In this document: piece by piece, positions 5,271 through 5,966 of the stretch
Layout of the letters: each line of letters begins with the position of its first letter
Position numbering within the stretch: the stretch's first letter is position 1
Source: an uncultured Aquimonas sp.
Lineage (GTDB): Bacteria > Pseudomonadota > Gammaproteobacteria > Xanthomonadales > Xanthomonadaceae
DNA: 5,966 nt
Reading direction: 5' to 3'
NCBI GenBank assembly: GCA_946481615.1
Contig: CAMLOR010000210.1
Location: forward strand, 1 to 5,966
Notes under the pieces: generated by a model
What the model saw: only the letters and a program-made list of their open reading frames with translations
The model's database searches: none
What the model was told of the DNA's origin: nothing
Position numbers and translations under genes: made by a program

Positions 5271-5966
5271 TCAGCGGCGCGCAGCGGCCTGCGCGTAGAC
5301 GTCCGCGGCGCGCTTCTGCAGCGCGGCGATTTCCTCGTCGGAGGCCGGCGCGCCGCCCTTGTCGTTGAGGATGAGCTGGCCGTCGGAGGTCCAGCCGATC
5401 AGCGTGGTGACGCCGCCCTGCTTGCGCTCCACGACCCACGGCTGGCCGCCCTGATAGGCGAAACGGTAGGCCGCGGTGCCGCCCTCGGCGGTTTCGACCT
5501 GTTCGCGCGCCATGCGCACCTGGCCCGAGCTGTCGACGAAGGCGTCCCAGCCGATCGCGACGGCCTCGTCGAGGCGCTCCCCGGTGATGCGGCGCAGCGT
5601 GCCGAGGTTGGCTTCGAGCTGGGCGAAGTCGAGCTTGATCTGCTCCGACGGCGGCACCGTGGCGACGGCCTTGCCGCCGCGCACGAGGTTGAGCACCACG
5701 CCGCTCGTCGCCGCGCCCTGCGTCAGCACCGGCGTGGCTTCCGGCGTGCCGTACAGCACCACGCCGTTCGCCTGCAGCGAGGCTTCGACCACGTAGCGGC
5801 GGGCCTGGTCGACGCGCGCGGCGTCGTAGCCGATCTCGAAGTTGTAGGGCAGCACGCGCGGCGCCGGCATGACGACTTCCGAGAACACCGGCGGCACGAC
5901 CGTGGGATCGCTGGCGTCGAGCAACTTCACCACCAGCTGCAGGCCGGCCGGCAGCTCGGTGAGGTC
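5271..5966 (-). CDS. YbaY/YscW-domain protein, probable lipoprotein, 5' end cut by window edge
   Basis: 231 codons are visible, open through the right edge; the start and any signal peptide or lipobox lie outside. Residues 1-82 fit the YbaY/YscW-like domain: ELPAGLQLVVKLLDASD, then PPVFSEVVMPAPRVLPYNFEIGYDAARVD and RRYVVEASLQANGVVLYGTPEATPVLTQG, with the family's alternating beta pattern and the closing PVLT. The family comprises outer-membrane lipoproteins; YscW members act as pilotins for type III secretion, while YbaY-type members have no firm role. After residue 95 comes an extension I do not recognise. It has acidic and aromatic stretches (GWDAFVDSSGQ, YRFAYQGGQPWVVERKQGG, IGWTSDGQLIL) and a helical tail, DEEIAALQKRAADVYAQAAARR. 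An internal GTG at 5933 is only a frame artefact of truncation, since the frame continues upstream. It converges on the sialidase-like gene across the REP doublets. Confidence 0.7.
   Translation of the reverse strand, partial: DLTELPAGLQLVVKLLDASDPTVVPPVFSEVVMPAPRVLPYNFEIGYDAARVDQARRYVVEASLQANGVVLYGTPEATPVLTQGAATSGVVLNLVRGGKAVATVPPSEQIKLDFAQLEANLGTLRRITGERLDEAVAIGWDAFVDSSGQVRMAREQVETAEGGTAAYRFAYQGGQPWVVERKQGGVTTLIGWTSDGQLILNDKGGAPASDEEIAALQKRAADVYAQAAARR

Overview
The window is GC-rich (roughly two thirds G+C) and looks chromosomal. It is dominated by the 5' part of an aa3-type cytochrome c oxidase operon on the minus strand. The gene order coxB, coxA, small membrane ORF, ctaG (cox11), coxC and the sequences of the subunits suggest a proteobacterium. 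Lysobacterales (Xanthomonadaceae and relatives, Gammaproteobacteria) is my best guess and a betaproteobacterium is the alternative. This placement is from memory of family sequences, not from a search.

Layout from right to left along the minus operon: a probable sigma70-type promoter (3791-3820) lies upstream of coxB. It is followed almost at once by a strong intrinsic-terminator-like hairpin with seven T (3721-3762), then a short GC hairpin and the coxB ribosome binding site. Next come coxB (3662 to 2808), coxA (2794 to 1169), a 48-residue single-span membrane protein (1158 to 1012), ctaG (GTG start at 1015, overlapping the previous stop by 4 nt, to 467) and coxC (from 455, running off the left edge after 151 codons). 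Genes are separated by about 13 nt or less or overlap, so they are very probably co-transcribed. CoxA carries the heme a, heme a3 and CuB centres, CoxB the CuA centre, CoxC is the third core subunit, and CtaG inserts copper into CuB. The window therefore holds the catalytic core plus its copper assembly factor.

Divergent from coxB on the plus strand is a 408-residue probable secreted protein of the sialidase/BNR beta-propeller superfamily (3854-5080), with a Cys-rich CDCC motif and a His/Asp/Gly-rich loop. It converges on a minus-strand gene entering from the right edge (5966 to 5271), whose visible N-terminal part resembles the YbaY/YscW lipoprotein domain and which has a C-terminal extension I do not recognise. 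The 190-bp gap between these convergent genes holds two REP-like doublets, each made of two inverted, diverged hairpins whose stems differ by compensatory base pairs.

The most unusual signal is the promoter followed closely by a terminator in the coxB leader. It suggests either transcription attenuation of the oxidase operon or a short (about 64 nt) leader RNA. No mobile element, CRISPR array, tRNA or rRNA was seen, and no clearly novel multi-gene system is present.
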